A program made the translations under genes and the position numbers. DNA of 39,587 nt from Microcystis aeruginosa W13-11 (GTDB taxonomy: Bacteria; Cyanobacteriota; Cyanobacteriia; Cyanobacteriales; Microcystaceae). The notes below the pieces were generated by a model. The model was not told the DNA's origin and did no database searches. It worked only from the letters and a program-made list of their open reading frames with translations. The stretch spans positions 1-39,587 of the forward strand of contig JAADBR010000024.1 in assembly GCA_009995705.1 (NCBI GenBank), given 5' to 3'. Positions 1 through 9,998 of the stretch are shown here, in pieces. The first letter of the stretch is position 1. Each line of letters starts with the position of its first letter.

Positions 1-174
1 GCCAGAGAGAAATTAGGTTGGCAGCCGTCGGTAACGTTCGAGGGACTGGTAAAGTTAATGGTAGATGCGGATTTAGCGGCTTTGGGGATTAATCTTAATA
101 ACGGTAGTGATAGCCAACAGTTATTAAAAGATTTGGCTTATCTTCGCCATCGTTCGATGACAACTTTGGATTAA
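1..174 (+). CDS. gmd: GDP-mannose 4,6-dehydratase, C-terminal end (partial)
   Basis: An open frame runs from the first base to a TAA stop at 172-174, giving 57 residues of a C-terminus. It begins AREKLGWQPSVTFEGLVKLM, which resembles the end of GDP-mannose 4,6-dehydratases, where a K-LGW-P-x-x-F-x-x-L-V-x-x-M motif precedes a short tail. That enzyme makes GDP-4-keto-6-deoxymannose, the substrate of the GDP-fucose synthase that starts 12 bases downstream on the same strand. The two are usually neighbours and probably form an operon here. The body of the gene lies outside the window, so the call rests on the tail motif and the context. Confidence 0.72.
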   Translation, partial: AREKLGWQPSVTFEGLVKLMVDADLAALGINLNNGSDSQQLLKDLAYLRHRSMTTLD

Positions 175-1125
<951 letters not shown>

Positions 1126-1132
1126 TCTCGAT

Positions 1133-1174
1133 AGCAGGTATGTTAGATTAATAACTAACACACCTGCTTTTTTT
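1133..1174 (+). terminator. Rho-independent terminator after fcl
   Basis: Nested perfect arms AGCAGGT (1133-1139) with ACCTGCT (1162-1168), and TGTTAG (1141-1146) with CTAACA (1155-1160), make a 13-bp stem with one unpaired or mismatched position. The stem runs directly into seven T (1168-1174). It sits 8 bases after the fcl stop and separates it from the convergent gene ending at 1179. Confidence 0.88.
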
Positions 1175-1178
1175 AAGC

Positions 1179-1853
1179 TTACTGACCGGTAAAATCAGAA
1201 CGAAGGGTTAATTTTAAATCTTCCTTGGGGTTAATTGACAATAATTCCACCGATTCTCCTCGTAATAACCACCCGGCTAATACTTCTAATCCTCCTCCTC
1301 GTATAATCTCGCTAACCGGTTGGTCAGAAGTAAAGGAAGCGAGAATAGAAGCGGCGGATTTCCCTAATACTGCACCCTGAATAATCTTATCGGGGTTAAC
1401 TCCTTTAATTAGCCTTTCTAGACGAGTGAAAACTGACGAAATAGCATCAATAGATTTTTCTTGGGGTTGACAGGTTTTTAAAAAGATTTTCTGGGATAGA
1501 AAACGCGAACCTTGACCATCGGGTTTAATTTCTCCGATAATCTGACTACCATCGGGAATAATTGTCTGTCCCTGGGAATTTTTGATATTATCGGTTACGG
1601 TTAGAGATAGAGAAAAAGTTTCTTGTTTGGTTAAAAGAATTTTTCCCCCTTGCTCGTATTTTACAGGGATATCTGTGCCGGCAGGAATTAATCGGTCATT
1701 CCCCAAAGAAATCGGTTTAATCGGGTTAATTGGCGCGAATTGACGTGCGATCGCAGGAGTCAAGGAAAGGGAGACTACAACGAAAGAAGCACTTAAAAGC
1801 ATTGTTAATAGGATCAGAGGATGATGACGACCCTGCTTTTGAAAATATAGCAT
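1179..1853 (-). CDS. Exported or membrane-anchored hypothetical protein
   Basis: I do not recognise a named family. From the ATG at 1853 the product has 224 residues. A basic N-terminus (MLYFQKQGRHH) is followed by a hydrophobic stretch of about 23 residues ending ALA-like (LTPAIARQF), which reads as a signal peptide or anchor. The rest is mostly polar beta-type sequence with GNDRLIPAGTDIPVKYEQGG and a repeated idea of IPDGSQIIGEIKPDGQG, as in exported proteins with SH3-like or conjugation-like beta folds. An upstream TTG at 1928 would add 25 residues but has no ribosome site, whereas AAGGG precedes the ATG. It is convergent with fcl, with the terminator between them. Confidence 0.62.
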   Translation of the reverse strand: MLYFQKQGRHHPLILLTMLLSASFVVVSLSLTPAIARQFAPINPIKPISLGNDRLIPAGTDIPVKYEQGGKILLTKQETFSLSLTVTDNIKNSQGQTIIPDGSQIIGEIKPDGQGSRFLSQKIFLKTCQPQEKSIDAISSVFTRLERLIKGVNPDKIIQGAVLGKSAASILASFTSDQPVSEIIRGGGLEVLAGWLLRGESVELLSINPKEDLKLTLRSDFTGQ

Positions 1854-2307
1854 CTTACCCTTGAGTTTCCTAGTGGGAGCGAATTGAAAGATAGAGACGA
1901 AAGCGGAAAAAAGTTTGTTTCCAAGCAAGAAAATGCAGGAAAAAGGAGAATTTTAGCAAAAAATAACTGAGATTTGCGAGTAATTGCCAGTTATTAGTTT
2001 ATTTGGTCTATTGAAACGCCAAAACTCTTGATTTGTCCGCAGTTCCTAGTTTGGCACGGTCAATGAGGAACAATAACTATTTATGGAAGAATTATAGGTT
2101 CAATCCTATCAAAAAAAATCACCCGATCGAATTAACTGTAAGTTTTGCGATCGAGATTGCCATCACGATCAGTTCCCCACCCCTATCAACCAAAAATATT
2201 CTCCCTGATCACCCGCAAACCGGATGCTGTTGCTAAAATAATCTTCATAGTCCCCCAGCTAGCGAAACGAGCAAAGAGAGAATCGCCACTTTATCAACTA
2301 ATCAATT
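1854..2307. other. Intergenic region between divergent genes
   Basis: About 450 bases separate the exported hypothetical gene (minus) from the SucC-like gene (plus), so promoters for both should lie here. I see no clear operator, terminator or RNA. Open frames crossing it on the plus strand have no family resemblance, overlap the following gene in another frame and look fortuitous. Confidence 0.5.
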
Positions 2308-3492
2308 ATGGATTTACTCGAATACCAAGCCAAGGAAATATTTGCTCAAGTCGGCATCCCCATTTTACCGTCCCAACCAATCCAGGAACCGGGGGGACTG
2401 AAAAGATTAAACATTCCCTATCCTATCGTGCTGAAGTCCCAGGTACGCACGGGAGGCCGGGGAAAAGCAGGAGGAGTGAGATTTGTCGCTAATACCATTG
2501 ATGCGATCGCTGCTGCCCATGCTATCTTTCATTTACCGATCGCCGGAGAATATCCAGAGGTAATCCTAGCAGAAGCCCGTTACAATCCGCAACAAGAGAT
2601 ATTTTTAGCGATTTTACTCGATTATCATCTGCAAAGACCAGTTTTACTGGGTGCGAGTCAAGGGGGAATGGATGTGGACAGTTTACTGGAAACCATGCAA
2701 AAAGTGGTCATTGAAGAGAGATTTTCCCCCTATCTCTGTCGGCAATTAGCCGTATCTATGGGTTTAAGAGGGTCTTTGATTGAGTCTATCAGTCAAATTC
2801 TCGAAAAAATGTATAGTCTCTTTGTCAGCAAAGATCTCGATATTATCGAGATTAATCCCTTGGGTATCAAGGAAACTGGGGAAGTGATGGCCCTAGATGG
2901 CAAAATAAGTGTTAATGATGCCGCTTTAGCTAGACATCTCGATCTTCTGGCCTTGACCCCTCCCCAATTACAATCCCCTTGGTCGATAATTGATCAAACT
3001 GGCCAAATAGCCGTGATCAGTAATGGCCAGGGTTTGATGTCCACTGTCTGGGATGCCTTAGTCAGCAAGGGAGCAAAACTAGCAGCTTGGCTTATACTGG
3101 AGGAAAGACTAGAATTAGAGCAATTAAACGAGCAAATAGAGGCTGGTCTGCAACAATTCCAACTATTGCCTAATTTAAAAGTGATTATCGTTGATATTAT
3201 CAGTTATCCCGACTTTGGCCAAAAAGCGATCGAGACTATTAGCAATTACTACCGCAGTTATAGCCCATTATCACCCAGCCGGGGCAGCGGCGAAAGAACG
3301 ATCCGGGCCACCCGACAGGAAAGACAAACCTTGGAACCTCGATCTTTTCTCAATCCCACCCCACCACAAATAATTTTTCGCGTCCTAGCTGACAACCAAG
3401 CGCTCGATCTCAGTCAGAGTTTAGCTGATGTTAACTTTCATTGGTTAGAGTCTTTAGAAGAGGTGGTCACTGCAGCCATTAAATTAGCCTAG
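2308..3492 (+). CDS. Divergent succinyl-CoA synthetase beta-subunit-like ATP-grasp protein
   Basis: The 394-residue product begins MDLLEYQAKEIFAQVGIP as SucC does, with the conserved ATP-grasp loop GGRGKAGGV at residues 49-57, QGGMDVD near 118-124 and EINPL at 181-185. The C-terminal CoA-ligase half is much less conserved. Where SucC has a Gly-rich FLDVGGGA and an FGGI motif, this has WLILEERL (261-268) and VDIISYPD (295-302). A polar segment rich in S, R and T (316-348) has no counterpart that I know in SucC. The alpha-like partner follows 137 bases downstream. The normal reaction is succinyl-CoA plus ADP or GDP to succinate plus ATP or GTP; the altered motifs make that uncertain here. Fold assignment is firm, activity is not. 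Confidence 0.75.
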   Translation: MDLLEYQAKEIFAQVGIPILPSQPIQEPGGLKRLNIPYPIVLKSQVRTGGRGKAGGVRFVANTIDAIAAAHAIFHLPIAGEYPEVILAEARYNPQQEIFLAILLDYHLQRPVLLGASQGGMDVDSLLETMQKVVIEERFSPYLCRQLAVSMGLRGSLIESISQILEKMYSLFVSKDLDIIEINPLGIKETGEVMALDGKISVNDAALARHLDLLALTPPQLQSPWSIIDQTGQIAVISNGQGLMSTVWDALVSKGAKLAAWLILEERLELEQLNEQIEAGLQQFQLLPNLKVIIVDIISYPDFGQKAIETISNYYRSYSPLSPSRGSGERTIRATRQERQTLEPRSFLNPTPPQIIFRVLADNQALDLSQSLADVNFHWLESLEEVVTAAIKLA

Positions 3493-3493
3493 A

Positions 3494-3612
3494 ATCAGTG
3501 ATCAGATGTGAGTTTTCAGTTCACAAGGGACGAATCTAAAACCTTAGCTGATTACTGTTCACTGATGACTGTTTACTGATTACTGTTTACTGTTTACTAA
3601 TCACTGAAACAA
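3494..3612. repeat. TGATCAGT/TGTTTACTG-type intergenic repeat
   Basis: The gap between the two SucCD-like genes holds an ATCAGTGATCAGATGTGAGTTTT block at its left end and, further on, repeated units of the form CTGATTACTGTTTACTG. The same words recur at 16203-16244 and 29957-30071 (reverse orientation), so this is a dispersed intergenic repeat and not a tandem duplication alone. No coding potential is seen. Confidence 0.75.
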
Positions 3613-3629
3613 CTCCCAACAATTAATAT

Positions 3630-4517
3630 ATGAAATGGACAGATAAAGATCAGATAATTATGCAAGGGATCGATCGACCCCTAGGCAAATATTATGCGGC
3701 AAGATTGAAAAACCAGGGAACCTGTTTAGTGGCGGGGGTGGCTAGTGGCTGCGGTGGTGGGATAATCGCAGATATACCAGTGTTTGATCTAGTAGCCGAG
3801 GCCGTTGCTGAAACAGGAGAAATCAACACCAGTTTAATTTTAGTTCCCCCCAATCAAGTCCTAGATGCGGCCCTAGAAGCGATCGCAGCAGCCATTCCCC
3901 AATTAATTATCGTCACCCCCGGAGTTCCCCCCTTGGATCTGGTGGAATTATTAAAGATAGCTAGTACCACCGGAACATTAATTCTCGGACCGGGCAGCCA
4001 GGGTGTAATTATTCCCAATTATCTTTGGTTGGGTATTTGTGAACCCAGTTTTTATCAATCGGGGACAATCGGTCTGATCACCCGCGGCGATCGCTTGGGA
4101 GATGAAGTGGCGAAAACTTTAACAGCAGCCGGGTATGGTGAATCTATGGCGGTAAATTTGGGGACTGACGGCATTATTGGCTCAAATTTGTCCCAATGGT
4201 TGCAGGTTTTTGAGGAAGATGAAAATACCGAGGCGATTCTCCTCGTTAGTCAGGTGGGAGGAAAGGCCGAAATCGAGGCAGCCAAATATATTGCCTCGGC
4301 AATTGAAAAACCAGTGATTGCCTATCTTGTGGGGTTAAATGCAGCGATTGAAACCAATTTCGGCGATACAGAAACAATTATTTCTAACCAACTTTCCTAC
4401 TCTGTTGCCGCCAAGAATACCAGAAAAGATAGCCTACGTCATTTTCAAGAAGCTGGGGTGACAGTGGTGGAAAAATTGGCCGATTTACCTGCCTCTTTAG
4501 GGAAAGTCTTGTGCTGA
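3630..4517 (+). CDS. Divergent succinyl-CoA synthetase alpha-subunit-like protein
   Basis: This 295-residue protein has the length and order of SucD: a CoA-binding Rossmann half (IIMQGIDRPLGKYYAARL, VAGVASGCGG, VPPNQVLDAALEAI) and a ligase half (LLVSQVGGKAEIEAAKYI, KPVIAYLVG). The phosphohistidine motif GHAGAII of SucD aligns with FGDTETII, so Asp246 stands where E. coli SucD has His246. The GPNCPG turn reads GPGSQG (120-125) and SRSGTL reads TRGDRL. It probably pairs with the SucC-like product just upstream. I infer an altered or lost ligase activity, perhaps CoA or nucleotide binding without phospho-transfer. The frame is intact with good length, so it does not look like a decaying pseudogene. 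Confidence 0.75.
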   Translation: MKWTDKDQIIMQGIDRPLGKYYAARLKNQGTCLVAGVASGCGGGIIADIPVFDLVAEAVAETGEINTSLILVPPNQVLDAALEAIAAAIPQLIIVTPGVPPLDLVELLKIASTTGTLILGPGSQGVIIPNYLWLGICEPSFYQSGTIGLITRGDRLGDEVAKTLTAAGYGESMAVNLGTDGIIGSNLSQWLQVFEEDENTEAILLVSQVGGKAEIEAAKYIASAIEKPVIAYLVGLNAAIETNFGDTETIISNQLSYSVAAKNTRKDSLRHFQEAGVTVVEKLADLPASLGKVLC

Positions 4518-4593
4518 ATTTGACCCCATTGCTCCAATAATATTTATAATCTGACAATATTCTGCCAAAATAAGCACCTAACAAGGTTTCTCC

Positions 4594-4617
4594 CCCCCAT
4601 CCTTCCTGGGGGATTTT
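4594..4617 (+). terminator. Possible terminator hairpin in the sucD-like/glsF gap
   Basis: CCCCCA (4594-4599) can pair with TGGGGG (4607-4612) around a 7-base loop, followed by ATTTT. The run of Ts is short, so it is only a fair terminator. The rest of the 306-base gap (4518-4823) has no gene. An NtcA box of the form GTA-N8-TAC was looked for ahead of the glutamate synthase and not found. Confidence 0.45.
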
Positions 4618-4823
4618 CGGTGACAATTCCTGAGAGCTACTATATCATGGTAGATCACCTGTGATTCCTCAGACTGGCCAAGATAAAGATGGCAACAGGC
4701 AAAAATTAGGAAAAATCAGCGACAATCGAAACGGCAAGATCAAAAAAAATTCTATTCTAGATTGACCCTTTCAGCAGACCAACTATTCCACCCTTCTAGA
4801 CAACGACCCTAAGGATAACTGCT

Positions 4824-7800
4824 ATGGCGCAACAAAATAACCTAAAAATCGACAATATACACCAAATCGATCCCCATTGGGGTCCCCGATGGCTCGTAGA
4901 GGAACGGGACGCTTGCGGAGTCGGTTTTATTGCCGATGTGCGCGGTTCTGGTAGCCATCAACTGATTGAACAGGCCCTTTTAGCCTTAGGTTGTTTGGAA
5001 CACCGAGGAGGCTGCAGCGCCGATCAGGATTCCGGTGACGGTTCCGGTATGATGACCGCTATCCCCAGAGATGTCCTCGCTCCTTGGTTCACCGAACATG
5101 GCTTAAATATGCCAGAATCTGAACGTCTAGGGGTGGGTATGGTTTTTCTTCCCCAAGCGGCCCAAGAACGAGCCGACGCTAAAGCACACATCGAGGAAAT
5201 TGTCAATAAATATAATATTAAGATTTTAGGTTGGCGTGCTGTTCCCGTCCGTCCCGAAGTCCTCGGAAGACAAGCAAGGGAAAATCAACCCTACGTCGAG
5301 CAAATTCTGGTTACTTCCCCCGATTTAGCTGGTTCTCAATTCGATCGCCTACTCTATATTGCCCGTTCTGAAGTGGGTAAGCAACTGGCCGATGATTTCT
5401 ATTTCTGTTCCTTTTCCTGTCGCACCCTTGTCTATAAAGGCATGGTACGGGGCGAAATCCTGCGAGAATTTTATCTAGACCTGCAAAATCCCGCCTATAG
5501 TAGTCAATTTGCTATTTATCACCGACGTTTTAGCACCAATACCCAACCGAAATGGCCCCTCGCTCAACCGATGCGCTTATTAGGTCATAACGGCGAAATT
5601 AACACCCTTTTGGGGAATATTAACTGGATGTCGGCCAGGGAACCCGCTTTAGAAACGGAAGGTTGGATCCACGAAGAATTACAATCCCTGACCCCCATTG
5701 TTAACCCCGCTAACAGCGACTCCTATAACCTCGATAGCGCCCTAGAATTATTGGTGAGAACTGGTCGCAGTCCCCTAGAAGCGGCTATGATCCTAGTGCC
5801 GGAGGCCTACAATAATCAGCCAGATTTACAGAATTATCCCGAAATTATCGACTTTTACGAATACTATAGCGGTTTACAGGAACCCTGGGACGGTCCGGCT
5901 TTACTGGTATTTAGTGACGGGGGAATCGTCGGCGCTTGTTTGGATCGCAACGGTTTGCGACCGGCCCGTTATAGCATTACTAACAACGGTTATATCGTCG
6001 TTTCCTCGGAAGCGGGAACTATTCCCCTCGATGAAACCACCATTATGGAAAAAGGTCGTCTCGGCCCCGGTCAAATGATCGCAGTTGACCTAGAAAAGGG
6101 CGAAATTAAGCGTAATTGGTCGATTAAACAGGAAATTGCCCGAGCTAATCCCTACGGTGAATGGGTGCAATCCCAACGCACCTTGATTGACAAAGAAACA
6201 GCGATCAACATTCCCGCTCCCAGCAATCTCCTTCCCCTGCAAACCGCTTTCGGTTACACATCCGAAGATGTGGATCTGATTATCGTTCCCATGGCAGAAC
6301 AGGGAAAAGAACCGACTTTCTGTATGGGTGATGACACTCCCCTAGCAGTCCTCTCCAGTAAACCCCATCTTCTCTACGATTACTTTAAACAACGTTTTGC
6401 CCAAGTTACTAACCCTCCCATCGATCCTTTACGGGAAAGTTTAGTCATGTCCTTGACTATGTATCTGGGACGACGGGGTAATATCCTTAAATTGGGGGTT
6501 GATGACGCACATTTACTGAAATTAGACTCTCCCCTGCTTAATAATGCGGAATTAGCCAAAGTTAAAACCTCTAGCTACAAAACAGCCGAACTTTCTACCC
6601 TTTATGATCTGACCACCGGACCGGGGGGATTAGAAACAGCGATCGCTAATTTGTGCGCTGAGGCCGCCAAGAAAGTAGCATCGGGAGCAGAAATTTTAAT
6701 TCTCAGTGACAGAACTGCTCCTATTGACGAAAAAACTAGCTATATTCCCCCTTTATTGGCAGTTGGGGCGGTCCATCATCACCTGATTCGCTCACACTTG
6801 CGTTTAAAAGCTTCGATTGTGATCGATACGGCCCAATGTTGGAGTACCCATCACTTCGCTTGTCTAATTGGTTATGGTGCTTCCGCAGTTTGTCCCTATC
6901 TTGCCTTGCAAACGATCGCCCAGTGGTGGATCGAGCCAAAAACCCAGAAATTGATGGAAAACGGCAAATTAGAAGCTATTAGTCTCGAAAAAGCCCTAAT
7001 TAATTACCGCAAATCCGTAGAAGCAGGATTACTGAAAATCCTCTCGAAAATGGGTATTTCTCTCCTATCTTCCTACCATGGGGCGCAAATTTTCGAGGCG
7101 ATCGGATTATCGGCAGATTTAGTTAAACTAGCTTTTAACGGTACTACCAGTCGCGTCGGGGGTTTAAGCATTGCTGAAGTGGCCCAAGAAGCGATCGCAT
7201 TCCACAGCAAAGCTTTCCCCAATCTTACCGCTAAAAAACTAGAAAACTACGGTTTTGTCAACTACCGTCCGGGGGGAGAATATCACATGAATTCCCCAGA
7301 AATGGCGAAAGCACTCCATAAAGCCGTGGCCGCTCACTCCAACGGACAGGGATACGACCATTACGAAACCTATCGCCAAATCTTGCAGCAAAGACCCGTT
7401 ACTGCATTGCGCGATTTATTAGAATTTAACAGCGATCGAGCCTCAATTGCCATCGAAGAAGTAGAATCGATCGAAAGTATCCTGCAACGCTTCTGCACAG
7501 GGGGAATGTCCCTCGGTGCCTTGGGCCGGGAAGCACACGAAACCCTAGCGATCGCCATGAATCGTATCGGAGGTAAGTCCAATTCCGGAGAAGGGGGAGA
7601 AGATCCGATCCGCTACACCAGCTTAAGCGATGTGGATGTAGAAGGACACTCCGTGACTATGCCCCATCTAAACGGCTTAAAAAACGGTGATACGGCCAAT
7701 TCTGCTATTAAACAGATAGCTTCGGGACGTTTTGGAGTCACTCCCGAATACTTAATGAGTGGAAAACAGCTAGAGATTAAAATGGCCCAAGGAGCAAAAC

Positions 7801-9428
7801 CGGGAGAAGGAGGTCAATTACCTGGGAAAAAAGTCAGTCCCTATATTGCCATGTTACGGCGCTCAAAACCGGGTGTTACCTTGATTTCTCCCCCTCCTCA
7901 CCACGATATCTACTCGATCGAAGATTTAGCGCAATTAATCTACGATTTACACCAAATTAACCCCCGGGCCAAAGTTTCCGTCAAATTAGTGGCCGAGATC
8001 GGTATCGGCACAATTGCGGCCGGAGTTGCCAAAGCTAACGCTGATATTATCCAGATTTCCGGTCACGATGGTGGTACAGGTGCATCACCCCTAAGTTCGA
8101 TTAAACACGCGGGTAGTCCCTGGGAATTGGGAGTAACGGAAGTGCATCGGATGTTAATGGAAAATCAACTGCGTCATCGGGTGATTTTGCGTGCAGATGG
8201 AGGACTAAAAACCGGTTGGGATATCCTCATGGCTGCTCTCATGGGTGCGGAGGAATTCGGTTTTGGTTCCATTTCGATGATTGCCGAGGGGTGTATCATG
8301 GCCCGCGTCTGTCACACGAATAATTGTCCGGTGGGAGTCGCTACCCAACAGGAACGTCTGCGAGCTCGTTTTCCAGGAATTCCCGCTCATGTGGTCAATT
8401 TCTTCACTTTGGTGGCTGAGGAAACGCGGCAATTATTGGCGAAATTAGGCTATCACAGTTTAAATGAGGTGATTGGCCGGTCGGATCTGTTAAAAGTGCG
8501 CTCCGATGCTCGTTTAACTAAGACAGCATCCCTCAATCTCGATTGTTTGTTGAATTTACCCGATGGCCGCAGCGATCGCTCTTGGTTGCAGCACGAGGAA
8601 GTACATAGTAACGGTGCTGTTCTCGATGACGAGATTCTAGCAGATAGCGAGATTAAACAGGCGATCGAGCAACAGGGAACCGTCAGCAAAACCTACAGGA
8701 TTGTCAATACCGATCGCTCTGTGGGGGCGAGAATTGCGGGGGTAATTGCCCAAAAATACGGTAATGATGGCTTTGAAGGCGAAATTAAGCTCAATTTCCA
8801 GGGTGCGGCTGGTCAAAGTTTCGGAGCATTTAATTTACCCGGTGTCAATCTCCATTTAGAGGGAGAAGCTAACGATTATGTGGGTAAAGGCATCTACGGT
8901 GGCGAAATTGTCATCTTACCGCCCCAAAATGCCAATTATCAGCCCGAAGATAACGCTATTATCGGTAATACCTGTCTCTACGGGGCCACCGGTGGGGTAT
9001 TATACGCGAATGGTCGCGCTGGTGAACGTTTTGCTGTCCGCAATTCCACCGCGAAAGCAGTTATCGAAGGGGCCGGGGATCACCTCTGTGAATATATGAC
9101 CGGTGGGGTAATTGTCGTGCTTGGTTCCGTCGGTCGTAACGTCGGCGCCGGGATGACGGGAGGATTAGCTTATATTCTTGATCCGTCCCTACCAGAGAAA
9201 CTTAACCCCGAAATTGTCAAGATTCAACGGGTTGGCACGGCTGCCGGCACCGAACAGTTAAAATCTTTAATTGAGGCCCATGTAGAACGCACTAATAGCC
9301 CCAACGGTAAGTTAATTTTAGCTAATTGGGATAGCTATCTCGGTCAATTCTGGCAAGTGGTTCCCCCCTCGGAAGCGGATAGTCCCGAAGCGCAAATTAG
9401 CGCGGAGAAAACCTTAACTTCGGTGTAA
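4824..9428 (+). CDS. glsF: Ferredoxin-dependent glutamate synthase
   Basis: The 1534-residue product is a glutamate synthase large chain, converting glutamine plus 2-oxoglutarate to two glutamates in the GS/GOGAT cycle of ammonia assimilation. A 30-residue propeptide precedes DACGVGF, where Cys31 would be the N-terminal nucleophile of the class II amidotransferase domain after cleavage. [16 protein letters not shown] and the HNGEINT segment belong to that domain. The FMN/synthase domain contains [12 protein letters not shown] and the 3Fe-4S ligands C-x5-C-x4-C (Cys1157, 1163, 1168). Gly-rich GXGXG helix repeats fill the last 250 residues. No small NADPH-oxidising subunit lies nearby, consistent with ferredoxin as donor, but NADPH-type large chains are similar in size. 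Stand-alone transcription is likely. Confidence 0.93.
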   Translation: MAQQNNLKIDNIHQIDPHWGPRWLVEERDACGVGFIADVRGSGSHQLIEQALLALGCLEHRGGCSADQDSGDGSGMMTAIPRDVLAPWFTEHGLNMPESERLGVGMVFLPQAAQERADAKAHIEEIVNKYNIKILGWRAVPVRPEVLGRQARENQPYVEQILVTSPDLAGSQFDRLLYIARSEVGKQLADDFYFCSFSCRTLVYKGMVRGEILREFYLDLQNPAYSSQFAIYHRRFSTNTQPKWPLAQPMRLLGHNGEINTLLGNINWMSAREPALETEGWIHEELQSLTPIVNPANSDSYNLDSALELLVRTGRSPLEAAMILVPEAYNNQPDLQNYPEIIDFYEYYSGLQEPWDGPALLVFSDGGIVGACLDRNGLRPARYSITNNGYIVVSSEAGTIPLDETTIMEKGRLGPGQMIAVDLEKGEIKRNWSIKQEIARANPYGEWVQSQRTLIDKETAINIPAPSNLLPLQTAFGYTSEDVDLIIVPMAEQGKEPTFCMGDDTPLAVLSSKPHLLYDYFKQRFAQVTNPPIDPLRESLVMSLTMYLGRRGNILKLGVDDAHLLKLDSPLLNNAELAKVKTSSYKTAELSTLYDLTTGPGGLETAIANLCAEAAKKVASGAEILILSDRTAPIDEKTSYIPPLLAVGAVHHHLIRSHLRLKASIVIDTAQCWSTHHFACLIGYGASAVCPYLALQTIAQWWIEPKTQKLMENGKLEAISLEKALINYRKSVEAGLLKILSKMGISLLSSYHGAQIFEAIGLSADLVKLAFNGTTSRVGGLSIAEVAQEAIAFHSKAFPNLTAKKLENYGFVNYRPGGEYHMNSPEMAKALHKAVAAHSNGQGYDHYETYRQILQQRPVTALRDLLEFNSDRASIAIEEVESIESILQRFCTGGMSLGALGREAHETLAIAMNRIGGKSNSGEGGEDPIRYTSLSDVDVEGHSVTMPHLNGLKNGDTANSAIKQIASGRFGVTPEYLMSGKQLEIKMAQGAKPGEGGQLPGKKVSPYIAMLRRSKPGVTLISPPPHHDIYSIEDLAQLIYDLHQINPRAKVSVKLVAEIGIGTIAAGVAKANADIIQISGHDGGTGASPLSSIKHAGSPWELGVTEVHRMLMENQLRHRVILRADGGLKTGWDILMAALMGAEEFGFGSISMIAEGCIMARVCHTNNCPVGVATQQERLRARFPGIPAHVVNFFTLVAEETRQLLAKLGYHSLNEVIGRSDLLKVRSDARLTKTASLNLDCLLNLPDGRSDRSWLQHEEVHSNGAVLDDEILADSEIKQAIEQQGTVSKTYRIVNTDRSVGARIAGVIAQKYGNDGFEGEIKLNFQGAAGQSFGAFNLPGVNLHLEGEANDYVGKGIYGGEIVILPPQNANYQPEDNAIIGNTCLYGATGGVLYANGRAGERFAVRNSTAKAVIEGAGDHLCEYMTGGVIVVLGSVGRNVGAGMTGGLAYILDPSLPEKLNPEIVKIQRVGTAAGTEQLKSLIEAHVERTNSPNGKLILANWDSYLGQFWQVVPPSEADSPEAQISAEKTLTSV

Positions 9429-9436
9429 TTTCTTTG

Positions 9437-9464
9437 GGGTGCGTTACGCTTTGTTAACGCACCC
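9437..9464 (+). terminator. GGGTGCGTTA palindrome after glsF, possible terminator
   Basis: Perfect 10-base arms GGGTGCGTTA (9437-9446) and TAACGCACCC (9455-9464) with an 8-base loop begin 8 bases after the glsF stop. A six-T run comes 7 bases after the stem. It could end glsF transcription. The GGTGCGTT core also opens the inverted repeat at 13029, so it may be a dispersed palindrome doing double duty. Confidence 0.6.
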
Positions 9465-9496
9465 AATGATTAATTTTTTGACTGCGGAGTTGATTA

Positions 9497-9820
9497 ATGG
9501 CCATCCCCACCACCTATACTAGCTATACCTAAGCACAAGAACATTTTATTCAGGTTTTAGAACAAGTAGAACTGGGAAACTCGATCGTTATTGTCCAACG
9601 TCAGGGTCATCATGATGTGGCCTTGATTGCTGCTGACGAATTATCCGCTTTATTAGAAGAAGTTTATCTTTTGCGCTCTCCAGCTAATGCTCAACGACTT
9701 TTTCGGGCCTTAAATTGGTCAAAAGAAAGATTATCTCAGACAGCTGCCACCACTTCTCTAGAAGAATTACGTCAAGAATTGGAGACCGAGATTGAGCAAG
9801 AAAAAGCCGCAGAAGTCTGA
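9497..9820 (+). pseudogene. YefM/Phd-family antitoxin with an in-frame stop
   Basis: From ATG 9497 the frame reads MAIPTTYTSYT, a TAA at 9530-9532, then AQEHFIQVLEQVELGNSIVI and VQRQGHHDVALIAADELSAL and onward to a stop at 9818-9820, 107 codons without the stop. The part after the stop matches YefM-type antitoxins closely: the VALIAADELSALLEEVYLLR core and the SPANAQRLFRAL segment are typical. The stop falls in the N-terminal DNA-binding region, at a place where homologues have an ordinary residue. Translation could only restart at a GTG (9617), giving 67 residues without the DNA-binding part. No YoeB-like toxin is readable downstream (9821-9998), so the locus looks dead. Confidence 0.72.
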
Positions 9821-9998
9821 AACCGAAATTGTGCGAGTTTGTCCTCAATTATCCCTAATCCAGTATCTCCAAATTGATTATATCGGGGCATATTAATCTT
9901 AATTATCTAGACTACAGTTTTTATTGCTGCATAAGTCGGAACATTTGCTAAAATTAGGATGTATTTACTTTGGCTATCTCTGGTGTCATAATTTTGCA

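Noticed and set aside
2033..2492. Two overlapping plus-strand open frames ahead of the SucC-like gene.
   Set aside because: They have no family features, and the second runs into the SucC-like gene in another frame; composition looks non-coding.
4518..4823. An NtcA site (GTA-N8-TAC) ahead of the glutamate synthase.
   Set aside because: No exact match was found; CTAC and GTAG at about 4637-4653 are in the wrong arrangement.
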